Assembly (NCBI RefSeq): GCF_001685025.1
Contig: NZ_MAYU01000021.1
Location: forward strand, 682,001 to 746,000
Source: Bacillus sp. FJAT-27225
GTDB taxonomy: Bacteria; Bacillota; Bacilli; Bacillales; Cytobacillaceae
Direction: 5' to 3'
Length of the DNA stretch: 64,000 nucleotides
The translations under genes were made by a program, and so were the position numbers. Below are positions 26,817 through 35,108 of this stretch, in pieces. How positions within the stretch are numbered: position 1 is the stretch's first letter; each line of letters opens with the position of its first letter. Under the pieces are notes generated by a model. It was given only the letters and a program-made list of their open reading frames with translations, did no database searches and was not told the DNA's origin.

Positions 26817-26844
26817 CTAAAAAAGACCAATGCAATTGCATTGG
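26817..26844 (-). terminator. Terminator of the GGDEF-EAL gene
   Basis: Perfect palindrome CCAATGCAATTGCATTGG two bases past the stop, followed leftward by TCTTTTTT. Confidence 0.8.
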
Positions 26845-26846
26845 AC

Positions 26847-29429
26847 TCATTCTTTATCTCTCAAAAAACTTTGAATATGCTTAAAGAAAGTGTATGGATC
26901 CACTGTAACAAAGCTGCCCTCCGGAATAAGCAGATTTTTTCTTAGATGGATTTCTAACTCCTCCAGTAGTGGAGCTAAAACCGATCGTTCTGTTTCATCA
27001 AATGAGAATTCTACCCCATATTGGTGAATGTTGGACCTCATTTCCCTCATCCATACAACTGATCCAACCATATTAACCTTGCTGCCCAATATCTCCGTTT
27101 CAAATTCCAAGATGATATCGCGATGAACGGGCAATCTTATATTTGACAGGAACCGTAAACCTCCCAGTCCTAGATCTTGGATCAACACTTTTGTCTTTCC
27201 AAGTTCCACGTTTCTGCCATGAATTCGTATTAAGGCCATCGATGCACGTAAAGGAAAGTCAAGATTAACTCTAGGGAACTTTCGTTTCTCCTCAATAACA
27301 TGTTTTTCCTTATCGTGATTGTGAAGATCTATTTTCCCCTTTTTTAATAAAGCAGCAAACTCATCCGCAGCGACTGGTTGGGAAAATAAATACCCCTGAA
27401 TTATGTTACAGTTGTATTCTTTCAATATTTCCAGTTGTTCCACTGTTTCTACACCTTCAGCGACCACATCCATTTCGAGATGTTGTGCCAATTCAATGAT
27501 CGTTTTTGTAAAAAAATTCGAGTTGTCTACGTCTGTTCTGCTTAATTCGTTAATAAAGGAGCGATCAATCTTTAACGTATCAATTTTTCCTTTAAACTTT
27601 TTAAGGGAAGAAAGCGACGAATAACCTGTACCAAAGTCATCCATGAGAACTTTAATGCCTATCTTCCTTAATTCATCCAGCATGGAGAAAACCACTTTCT
27701 CATTTTCAAGGAGAGAGGTTTCGACTATTTCAACTTGAAGATAGCGTGGATCAAGCTGGGTTTTTGCTAAAGTTTCTTTAATATTTTCAAGTAATTCCTT
27801 TTGTAAAAAGCGATGGGCCGAGAGATTGATTGATACAGGAACCGCCGGCAAACCAGCATCCTGCCATGCTTTATTTTGACTGCATGCCGTTTCTTTAACC
27901 CACTTTCCTATCTCCAGAATAAGCCCGGTTTCCTCTGCGATTGGAATAAATTCAACAGGAGAGACGATTCCCCATTCTGGGTGATTCCATCGAATAAGCG
28001 CTTCGGCACCAACAATTTCATGAGTAGCCGCGGAAATTTTCGGCTGATAATATAACTCCAACTGATTCATTTCCAACGCTTTTCGAAGGTCAGATTCCAG
28101 CATAAATTGTTTATAAGCTTCTGTATTCATGGCAGGGTTGAAAATTTGATATGTATTCCTGCCTTTACCTTTCGCTTTATATAGAGCAGAGTCGGCATGC
28201 TTCATGAGGGTTTCAGTGTCCTCTCCATCTTGTGGGAAGGTGCTGATCCCAATACTTGCTGTAATGAATAGTTCATATTGTTCAATATCGAAAGGCTGCT
28301 CCAAAGATTCTATCATTGTTTTTGCATATTCTATAACGCGATCGATATGGCCTGTATTTGGCAATAAAACAACAAATTCGTCTCCACCCATCCGGGCAAG
28401 GACGCCATCATTCCCAAGACAATGGCTTAATCTTTTAGAAACCTTTTTAATCAATTCATTCCCTATCGTATGGCCAAGTGTATCGTTAACATACTTGAAA
28501 CGATCCAAATCCAGCACCATGACAGTCACTTGCTGATGGGATGTTAGACTGTTGATTAATTCTTGTTCCAACTTTTCATAAAATAACCTGATGTTCGGAA
28601 GGCCCGTCAAAAAATCATGATACGCCAAATGTTCATTCAATGCAGTTGCCTTTTTGTGTTCTGTTATATCTTGAAGTGAAGCTACCATAAATGGCTTCTC
28701 CTGAAGATAAATCTTTTTGGAATGGGACTCGATTTCGAGGATCGCTCCATCGTTCCTTATGATCCTGAAGGTATGAGTCCTGCCTCTTTCACCATTCATT
28801 AACTCTCTACTGAGAGAGATTAAATCAGACAAATCGTCTGGATGAACATAATCTTGAAAAATGACCTTGGTTCCTTCTGCTATTCCTAACATTTCGTGAA
28901 ATCTTTTATTTCCATATGAGACAGTTCCGTCTTCCGAAACAATATAAATTCCGGCAAGGGCTTCCTCTACAATACTGCTAAATTTCAATTCAGATTCTGC
29001 GAGCATCCGTGCAGATTCGTGGATATCGGTAATATCCTTTGCTATCCCAAAAATACCAATCACTTTTTCTTCAGATTTTACAGGAATGATAGTTAATAGA
29101 ATCAAAACAGACTGCCCATTTTTATGTACTAACGTCGTGCAAGCAGATTGTTTTTCTCCAGTTAGAGCCTTTCTAAAAAGCTCCTTATAATTTGACATTT
29201 CATTTAATGAAACAAATTGCTTTAACGGCTTTACTATCATTTCCTCTTGAGTGTATCCGAGGGTTTCAGAAAATAAGTCATTTATTTTCACAATGATACC
29301 AAGATTATCCAAAAAGAAGATCATATCAGGGTTATGTTCAAATAACGAACGATAGAACATATCAACATCCTCGGTTAAATTTGTTCTAGAGGGGACATTC
29401 GCTGCGTTATCAATTGATTTGTTATCCAT
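26847..29429 (-). CDS. PAS-PAS-GGDEF-EAL-PilZ cyclic-di-GMP protein
   Basis: Soluble 860-residue c-di-GMP enzyme. Two PAS domains (about 20-130 and 145-260); GGDEF domain (about 265-425) with intact ARMGGDEFVVLL, though the inhibitory RxxD site reads LGND; EAL domain (about 440-690) with GAEALIRWNHP, MDDFGTGYSSLSSL and VVAEGVETVEQ, so phosphodiesterase residues are kept; and a C-terminal PilZ-like domain (about 710-835) with KRKFPRVN (RxxxR) and DLGLGGLR, where the usual Ser of DxSxxG is Gly. ATG at 29429 follows GAGGAGGAGG. Likely balances c-di-GMP and reads it back through PilZ. Confidence 0.93.
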   Translation of the reverse strand: MDNKSIDNAANVPSRTNLTEDVDMFYRSLFEHNPDMIFFLDNLGIIVKINDLFSETLGYTQEEMIVKPLKQFVSLNEMSNYKELFRKALTGEKQSACTTLVHKNGQSVLILLTIIPVKSEEKVIGIFGIAKDITDIHESARMLAESELKFSSIVEEALAGIYIVSEDGTVSYGNKRFHEMLGIAEGTKVIFQDYVHPDDLSDLISLSRELMNGERGRTHTFRIIRNDGAILEIESHSKKIYLQEKPFMVASLQDITEHKKATALNEHLAYHDFLTGLPNIRLFYEKLEQELINSLTSHQQVTVMVLDLDRFKYVNDTLGHTIGNELIKKVSKRLSHCLGNDGVLARMGGDEFVVLLPNTGHIDRVIEYAKTMIESLEQPFDIEQYELFITASIGISTFPQDGEDTETLMKHADSALYKAKGKGRNTYQIFNPAMNTEAYKQFMLESDLRKALEMNQLELYYQPKISAATHEIVGAEALIRWNHPEWGIVSPVEFIPIAEETGLILEIGKWVKETACSQNKAWQDAGLPAVPVSINLSAHRFLQKELLENIKETLAKTQLDPRYLQVEIVETSLLENEKVVFSMLDELRKIGIKVLMDDFGTGYSSLSSLKKFKGKIDTLKIDRSFINELSRTDVDNSNFFTKTIIELAQHLEMDVVAEGVETVEQLEILKEYNCNIIQGYLFSQPVAADEFAALLKKGKIDLHNHDKEKHVIEEKRKFPRVNLDFPLRASMALIRIHGRNVELGKTKVLIQDLGLGGLRFLSNIRLPVHRDIILEFETEILGSKVNMVGSVVWMREMRSNIHQYGVEFSFDETERSVLAPLLEELEIHLRKNLLIPEGSFVTVDPYTFFKHIQSFLRDKE

Positions 29430-29675
29430 GATCCTCCTCCTCAAAAATCAATTTTTTAATTGATTTCACTATTTTTTCTTTTACCGATTATACCACATTT
29501 TACCTTTCCTATAGTAGAATAATTTCATATCTGCATTTTCCTAATTAATCCGATTCCAACAAGAACCCATAGGGGCTGTTGCCAGGCAATTGAAGCTACT
29601 AGTCAACGCAACGTAATACATGATATGAAAATGGCTTAAAGAACTGTATCACGTGTTACAGCTATGATCTTCTTA

Positions 29676-29711
29676 TGAAAAAACTGCCACGGATCTGTTC
29701 CGCAGCAGTTT
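29676..29711 (-). terminator. Terminator of the 67-residue protein gene
   Basis: AAAACTGC-TGCGGAA stem paired with TTCCG-TGGCAGTTTT (with a few mismatches) and a T-run leftward. Confidence 0.75.
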
Positions 29712-29714
29712 TAA

Positions 29715-29918
29715 TTATTTATCCTTAAGCTCCTTAAGTTCGTTCATTAACTGATCGGTACGCTTTGCATTTCCTTCTGCGAAATTTTCGAGCCGATTCT
29801 TAAGTTCAGCGTCGTCATGGATATTGTCGGCTGTGATTAAATACGTCCGCATCAGGTCCTCTTCCACTTCGAGTGTATGTGACAGAACTTCCTCCAGCTT
29901 TTTCTTATCATCATTCAT
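29715..29918 (-). CDS. Small helical protein of unknown function
   Basis: A 67-residue, strongly charged, all-helical protein (KKKLEEVLSHTLEVEEDLMR, then LKNRLENFAEGNAKRTDQL). ATG at 29918 lies after AAAGGAGG, while the frame extends upstream without a start signal. It has its own terminator. The pattern of paired amphipathic helices resembles ferritin-like small proteins, but I cannot name a family. Confidence 0.7.
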   Translation of the reverse strand: MNDDKKKLEEVLSHTLEVEEDLMRTYLITADNIHDDAELKNRLENFAEGNAKRTDQLMNELKELKDK

Positions 29919-30184
29919 GCTTCCGCCTCCTTTACAAGTATCATTCTCTAACCTTATTCCCATTATCCGCCACGCAAAAACAGCAAAAGGCACCCAGCTC
30001 ACGGATGCCCTCTTTTACTGTGCAATATGAAAAAAGACCAGTGCTATCTATTACAGGACATCTTAGATATACACTTTTATGCTATATGTAACAACCGGTG
30101 GACATATTATATTTAGGCTGTTTTCGTTATACAGATATATTTAGTCGTTAAATTACCCATCCCAAAGGTTCAAGAAAGTAATAG
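29919..30184. other. Intergenic; possible stump of MITE-like element
   Basis: No gene seen. AGGCTGTTTTCG at 30115 equals one end of the element at 26591; its partner end is missing. Confidence 0.4.
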
Positions 30185-30403
30185 GGTCGTTGATACATGG
30201 TTATCAACGACCAAAAAGCCTGGGAGAGAGTAAAAAGGTCGTTGATACATAGTTATCAATGCCCAAAAAGCCCGTGAGAGAGTAAAAAGGTCGTTGATAC
30301 ATAGTTATCAATGCCCAAAAAGCCCGTGAGAGAGTAAAAAGGTCGTTGATACATAGTTATCAACGACCAAAAAGCCCGTGAGAGAGTAAAAAGGTCGTTG
30401 ACC
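30185..30403. repeat. Tandem array of 52-bp hairpin units
   Basis: Four full units begin at 30185, 30237, 30289 and 30341, exactly 52 bp apart, plus the start of a fifth at 30393. In the first and fourth, GGTCGTTGAT pairs perfectly with ATCAACGACC around an 8-base loop; in the second and third the right arm reads ATCAATGCCC and the stem is weakened. Each ends AGCCCGTGAGAGAGTAAAAA or close to it. Shares GGTCGTT, AACGACC and GTAAAAA with the array at 14191. Confidence 0.9.
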
Positions 30404-30430
30404 ACCCAAACCGAAGTCTTCCGCCAGGTC

Positions 30431-31081
30431 TCATCCATTACTTCCCTGAGAACCAACCGTACTAGCAGGCTCATTTAGCTGTATGGTCGAACGTATCCCC
30501 TGGGCATCAAGCAGTTCGATAACCGTCTCGAGCTCCTTCTTTTCAGTAACCACCATAAAATTCGATGTCATAAGCTTCTTATTATATTGAAAACTTAGCT
30601 TATATCCATAGTTCGCACGGGAGTCAAGCCCATATAAAGCATGCCAGCGGACAATCCTCTCAACAGAATATTCCTTTATATCCGAAGTAGCGATGAATTT
30701 GCTGTCCAGAATGATTCCATTGGGCACAATATAAAAGTTGGCGGGGTGCTTGACTGCGTTTAGCATCAAAAAGAACAGATAAGCAAAACTGAAGAAGGAA
30801 GGAGAAAGCCAGTCGGTAAAGAATACAATAACTAGCAAGGCTGCCAAAACAATGAGGGCCGCACCTGTTCCCCATTTAACAATTTGATAAGATCTTGTCC
30901 GCTTCGAGAGCCTCGCTGTATTTTTCCATTCCCCAGCAAAAAGAACACTTGAAAAATGCTCTTCTGTCACAGGGAACAACGCATTTTCCGACAGGTCAAT
31001 CGCCTTCTTAAGATTCACGAAATTCCGTATTAAATAATAAATACCAATTATTAAAATGGCTGAAAAGATTATAGTATTCAC
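30431..31081 (-). CDS. Membrane protein with PH-like domain, DUF5381-like
   Basis: A 216-residue protein with one N-terminal helix (IIFSAILIIGIYYLI), two more near 72-110 (GAALIVLAALLVIVFF and SFAYLFFLML), and a soluble C-terminal half whose pattern (NGIILDSKFIATSDIKEYSV, YKLSFQYNKK) is that of bacterial PH-like domains. The GTG at 31081 lies six bases after GGAGG and is preferred to the upstream ATG-less extension to 31129. The antitoxin RNA promoter diverges from just upstream. Function unknown; DUF5381 assignment is tentative. Confidence 0.75.
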   Translation of the reverse strand: MNTIIFSAILIIGIYYLIRNFVNLKKAIDLSENALFPVTEEHFSSVLFAGEWKNTARLSKRTRSYQIVKWGTGAALIVLAALLVIVFFTDWLSPSFFSFAYLFFLMLNAVKHPANFYIVPNGIILDSKFIATSDIKEYSVERIVRWHALYGLDSRANYGYKLSFQYNKKLMTSNFMVVTEKKELETVIELLDAQGIRSTIQLNEPASTVGSQGSNG

Positions 31082-31124
31082 AAGGCACCTCCATTTGTTG
31101 CTTCGTCTAAGCAGTTGTTCTTTC

Positions 31125-31153
31125 TTCACAATTTGAATAGTAATCTATATAAT
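31125..31153 (+). promoter_or_regulatory. Sigma-A promoter of a candidate antisense RNA
   Basis: TTCACA, 17-base spacer, perfect TATAAT. Predicted start near 31160, just ahead of the antisense region of the small ORF at 31238-31378. Confidence 0.75.
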
Positions 31154-31170
31154 GGATATATAAGTAAAGA

Positions 31171-31194
31171 GAGAAGTGCTGGTAACACTTCTCC
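31171..31194 (-). terminator. Terminator of the candidate toxin mRNA
   Basis: Read leftward, GAGAAGTG and CACTTCTC form a stem with a 7-base loop and a T-rich tail, about 45 bases after the toxin stop. The same hairpin is the 5' end of the antisense RNA. Confidence 0.7.
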
Positions 31195-31237
31195 CTGCAA
31201 CCCTACCGTCAGGGTGGTGGTTGTCACCGGTTAAGGC

Positions 31238-31378
31238 TTATGAGAACCACCCCTTTTGCTTCCGACGGCGCGGGGTGGTTTTCTCGTTTTCAAGAACGTT
31301 TTTCCGAAAAAAATGTGCAGATGTCTCCCGCACAATCCCTTTCAGAATTTCACGAATGAATTCAAGAAATATTTCCAT
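31238..31378 (-). CDS. Candidate type I toxin peptide, 46 residues
   Basis: The peptide starts with an amphipathic hydrophobic helix (MEIFLEFIREILKGIV), continues RETSAHFFRKN and ends in a basic tail (KTTPRRRKQKGWFS). The ATG follows AAAGGAGGTGA, a full-length match to the 16S tail, which is typical of small toxins whose translation is held off by RNA structure. The codons for the tail form part of the terminator stem of the antisense RNA. It is not one of the B. subtilis toxins I know by sequence. Toxic activity is inference from layout. Confidence 0.6.
   Translation of the reverse strand: MEIFLEFIREILKGIVRETSAHFFRKNVLENEKTTPRRRKQKGWFS
31245..31290 (+). terminator. Terminator of the antisense RNA
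   Basis: AACCACCCC / GGGGTGGTT perfect 9-base stem with an 18-base loop, then TTCTCGTTTTC. It lies wholly inside the small ORF on the other strand. Confidence 0.8.
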
Positions 31379-31711
31379 GGCATCACCTCCTTTCCGAATT
31401 GGAAAGAAGAATGACAACCAACCACCCTCACCATATACAGTTGCAACTCTATGGTACCATATCCCCTATTGCAAAAATGAAATCAATCTTCGACAAAATT
31501 CGCAAGCTCCATCCACCCGAGTAGACCCCTTTCACTTCTTTTTAGTGGAACGACTTCGATACTCCTGCTATCTTCCTAGTCTTTCTGACCCTTCCCACAT
31601 CTGGTAAATGCGTCACCTTTAAAGGCAAATAATTAATCATTAATATCACAGAATTTTATAGTAATAAATTTATATCTTTCGATGTATCATTTATAACAAG
31701 GAGGGGTTGTG
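31379..31711. other. Intergenic region between toxin ORF and the two-gene operon
   Basis: No gene recognised. It should hold the leftward toxin promoter (a TTGCAA occurs near 31465 but no clear -10) and the rightward operon promoter in the AT-rich 31630-31700. Confidence 0.4.
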
Positions 31712-32581
31712 ATGGAAATAAAAGAAATTTTACTTAGTATTGATCAATCATTAAAAAGCATTTCTCAATCAATGGAAAAACTTACTGTTACTATGGCCAA
31801 TGGTACTTTTCAAAAGAAGCAAGAGCCTAAGCCCGAACGGAATTATGATGGTGAAATTGATTTAAATAGCAAGGAATCATTGCTTTTTATGAAAATTACC
31901 GATGTTTATATTGCTGAAGAAAGGGCTCGGATTGAATCAGGAAAAAGTAAAAAAGCAGCGAGAAGACTATCTGTAAATATTGGAGAAGAACTTGTAGAAT
32001 TCTTTTCAAAGGAACTATTTTCGTTAAGAATCGAAGTTGAACGCTCAAAAATCGGTGGGTTGATTGTTTTTAGCTGGAATGGCACGCCTTTAGCTGTTTT
32101 AAAATACTTAACAGACTTAGGCTATTCAAGAAGTGAACGGTTCTATGAATTTATCAATGAAGTTCAAACTCTAGCTGAAGAGGAATTTGCAGTTGATAAG
32201 GAAAATGTGTACTTCCTAATTGCCTCCCTGCAGAACGGTGTTGAAAAAAGCTATGTTGAGAATATACTTGGAGAAGCAGTTGAATCCATTCACGACTTTC
32301 TAATTAACAAAAAACAGGTCCATAATTTTATAGAATCCTATATCTCCGGTATCCCTACCTACACACATCCCAAATCGAATGTATACATCCTAGCCTCAGA
32401 CCTCCATCCAAATGTCCTTGCAAACCAAATTTTAGATGACCTTGAAAGAGATTCCGGACTACCAGACTATTATCTTTTTATTGATAACGTCAATAATTAC
32501 GAATGGCAATCCTGGATTGGCGCATTGGTTCATCAAATTAAAACCCTCTTTAAAAATGAGATTGAGGAGTTGAAAAAATAA
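31712..32581 (+). CDS. Unknown protein, first gene of a two-gene operon
   Basis: A 289-residue soluble protein. A short coiled coil at 1-30 (EIKEILLSIDQSLKSISQSM) is followed by a Lys/Pro linker, then a mixed fold with RIEVERSKIGGLIVFSWNGTP and a C-terminal part with NVYILASDLHPNVLANQI and DYYLFIDNVNNYEW. No catalytic motif recognised. ATG at 31712 is seven bases after GGAGG; the GTG before it is less well spaced. The stop overlaps the start of the UDG-like gene by one base (TAATG), so the two are coupled. Function unknown. Confidence 0.8.
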   Translation: MEIKEILLSIDQSLKSISQSMEKLTVTMANGTFQKKQEPKPERNYDGEIDLNSKESLLFMKITDVYIAEERARIESGKSKKAARRLSVNIGEELVEFFSKELFSLRIEVERSKIGGLIVFSWNGTPLAVLKYLTDLGYSRSERFYEFINEVQTLAEEEFAVDKENVYFLIASLQNGVEKSYVENILGEAVESIHDFLINKKQVHNFIESYISGIPTYTHPKSNVYILASDLHPNVLANQILDDLERDSGLPDYYLFIDNVNNYEWQSWIGALVHQIKTLFKNEIEELKK

Positions 32582-33372
32582 TGGATACAATACTTTCTCT
32601 TGCAAAGGCTTTTAGCGGTTATAAAATCTATCCCAAAGAAAAGTTTACCTCCGGTACACCTGTTGCTGTATTTCAACATTTATATCCAAGCAATTACTTC
32701 ACAAGGGATGTAAAGGCCATGCTTAACCATCAGAATTACCCCTCAATAAAAAAAGGAGCCGATTTGCCCTGGTGGGGTGAAAATGTTTTTAATGAACAGT
32801 GGAAGGGACAGAGAATCATGCTGATTGCACAGGATTCCAATGCATCTGATGCAGGAAGTGTGGTTATGTATTCTCCATTATATACCGAGATAACCAACTA
32901 TTCGGAGGTTGCCTACAATAGATATATTGATCTGCTAGAGACCAAAGACCTGTTCAAGTATCACAGTTGGAAAAGAGCTCTCCTGCAGATAAAAAGCTGG
33001 GGTTTAGATCTAAAATCAATTTACTTCACAGATGCAAAAAAGGTCTACAAGGATCGTATTCCAGGAAAAAAGGATACCTTCGACAACTATCAATCAGCAA
33101 AGCTCTTGGAGAAGGAAATAGAAATTGTAAAACCGGACTACATTATTACCTTAGGGAAGCAGGCTTTTGATTTACTGGGTAAAACCACGTTCTTTAAAGA
33201 TAATAGAACATATGGTGAAGCAGTTGAATGTGGTGAAGTTATTCCCTTAACACATGGAAAACTCATCGTATCCCCTTTTATTACTGGACAATGCCATACT
33301 TCAACAAACTTTCAAAAGCGAATAAAAATTGCAACTGAATTAATCCAAAAAGAAATTAGTAATGAAGAGTAA
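32581..33372 (+). CDS. Uracil-DNA-glycosylase-like fold protein
   Basis: A 263-residue protein with features of the UDG superfamily: GQRIMLIAQDSNAS near 76 where motif A would be, IYFTDAKKVYKD near 140, the LEKEIEIVKPDYIITLGKQ helix-strand near 180, and a late SPFITGQCH with a His in the place of motif B. The usual GQDPY or GExPG form of motif A is replaced by AQDSN, so the catalysed reaction is open: base removal, nucleic-acid binding only, or another substrate. Coupled to the unknown gene upstream. A terminator follows. Confidence 0.7.
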   Translation: MDTILSLAKAFSGYKIYPKEKFTSGTPVAVFQHLYPSNYFTRDVKAMLNHQNYPSIKKGADLPWWGENVFNEQWKGQRIMLIAQDSNASDAGSVVMYSPLYTEITNYSEVAYNRYIDLLETKDLFKYHSWKRALLQIKSWGLDLKSIYFTDAKKVYKDRIPGKKDTFDNYQSAKLLEKEIEIVKPDYIITLGKQAFDLLGKTTFFKDNRTYGEAVECGEVIPLTHGKLIVSPFITGQCHTSTNFQKRIKIATELIQKEISNEE

Positions 33373-33411
33373 CAACACTAGAAATAGACTCATATTAGCT
33401 TGGTAAACACA

Positions 33412-33447
33412 GGGGCGAGCAGTATGAATAAACTGCTCGCCCCTTCC
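33412..33447 (+). terminator. Terminator between convergent units
   Basis: GGGGCGAGCAG / CTGCTCGCCCC 11-base perfect stem with a 10-base loop and short T tail. Confidence 0.85.
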
Positions 33448-33473
33448 TTCTATAAGCATTTAATATAAATAAA

Positions 33474-34541
33474 TTAATTTTCCTCCACGACTTCCTTTCC
33501 AGCTAGTGCCAGTGACAATTCAAGATGATAATCTAGTTTTTCACCTGGCTCTAAAAAACATAACGTCCCTCTTTCTCTTTCTTTTACTCTGCCCTCGACA
33601 TAACAATTGGATGGTTCAATCCCTAAAACATTCATTCCTTCTGCATTGGCTTTCCATTGTACCAATTTAGGGAGTGTTTTAGCAGACCAGGTTAAGGTAG
33701 CGGTTAAAGGCATTTTTTCATTTAATAATGGAAACGTTGGATTCGTAATCGACACAGTTGTGTTACCTCTAACATCCACATTAAGATTTTCATGATAATA
33801 GACTTTTTCCCTGCTATTGTTCGCCGGTTTTTCCCAGCGCTGATAATCTGCCAGAGAAGTGTCTGAATCTCTTGGAGTTACTTTATTAGAAGGAAAATCG
33901 ATAAAAGTCTCTTCATTCATGAATGGAAATCCAAAATTAAAATGATATAGAATCATATGTGGAGCAGGTTCAAAACCTTTATTTTCAACAATATCTCTAA
34001 TAGTGAGGCGATTTTCTCCCGCGAAACTTGTAATTTCTCTTTTCATCTGGAGATTAACACCGAATATAGAGGTCTCTTCCATTACAGCGGAAGCCTTTAA
34101 AACATAGTCATTTTCTACCCATTCTGCACTTGTACAAATGTTTTTCGCTGGAATATGATGAATGTTCCCATGTAAGCCGAGTTCTTCATCACCATCCTTA
34201 CAAGGGGAACCTACTTGGGTGAGCCCGCATGTCATTAATAATCCTCCAGCAGCAGTTTTGAGCCATCCCTTTCCTTGTTGCTGAAAATATCCTGGATGAG
34301 CAGGCCCATTGGGAGAAAGCCATGACAAACTGTTACCTGCAAATTCAGCAGAAACAATATCAAATCCTCTTGAAGGGGAAATATAATACGTAAGTCCAGC
34401 TCCAGTTCTAACCTGGATTAATTCAGTTCCAGCTTCTTTGCCCTCCGTATATTTCAGTCTGGCAATCCCGCCAATTTGGTCCATTTTTCCGACAAGAGAT
34501 TCTAATTCCCGCTTAATCCATCTTTTCCCATAAAGTTTCAT
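33474..34541 (-). CDS. DUF4432 aldose-epimerase-like protein
   Basis: A 355-residue protein with the galactose-mutarotase-like beta-sandwich of the DUF4432 group. HGNIHHIPA near 125 and MILYHFNFGFPF near 196 carry His residues in the positions of mutarotase catalytic residues, and NVLGIEPSNCYVEGR near 303 fits the Glu base motif. It probably converts anomers or epimers of a sugar from this locus. It is the last gene of the leftward operon, 12 bases after the isomerase gene. Confidence 0.8.
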   Translation of the reverse strand: MKLYGKRWIKRELESLVGKMDQIGGIARLKYTEGKEAGTELIQVRTGAGLTYYISPSRGFDIVSAEFAGNSLSWLSPNGPAHPGYFQQQGKGWLKTAAGGLLMTCGLTQVGSPCKDGDEELGLHGNIHHIPAKNICTSAEWVENDYVLKASAVMEETSIFGVNLQMKREITSFAGENRLTIRDIVENKGFEPAPHMILYHFNFGFPFMNEETFIDFPSNKVTPRDSDTSLADYQRWEKPANNSREKVYYHENLNVDVRGNTTVSITNPTFPLLNEKMPLTATLTWSAKTLPKLVQWKANAEGMNVLGIEPSNCYVEGRVKERERGTLCFLEPGEKLDYHLELSLALAGKEVVEEN

Positions 34542-34553
34542 TCGGGCACACTA

Positions 34554-35108
<555 letters not shown>

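Larger units (their letters stand above)
31160..31290 (+). ncRNA. Candidate antitoxin RNA, antisense to the small ORF mRNA
   Basis: About 130 nt from the promoter at 31125 to a terminator at 31245-31290. It covers the last 50 or so bases of the convergent small ORF and its whole 3' untranslated region. No ORF with a ribosome binding site lies in it. The geometry matches Bacillus type I systems such as TxpA/RatA and BsrG/SR4, where the RNA antitoxin overlaps the toxin mRNA at its 3' end. Existence of the transcript is inferred. Confidence 0.6.

Noticed and set aside
30185-30403. CRISPR array
   Set aside because: The full 52-bp unit repeats, so there are no spacers; units fold as hairpins longer than CRISPR repeats usually do.
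31160-31290. Riboswitch or leader for the PH-like membrane protein gene
   Set aside because: The promoter points away from that gene and the RNA ends at its own terminator inside the small ORF.
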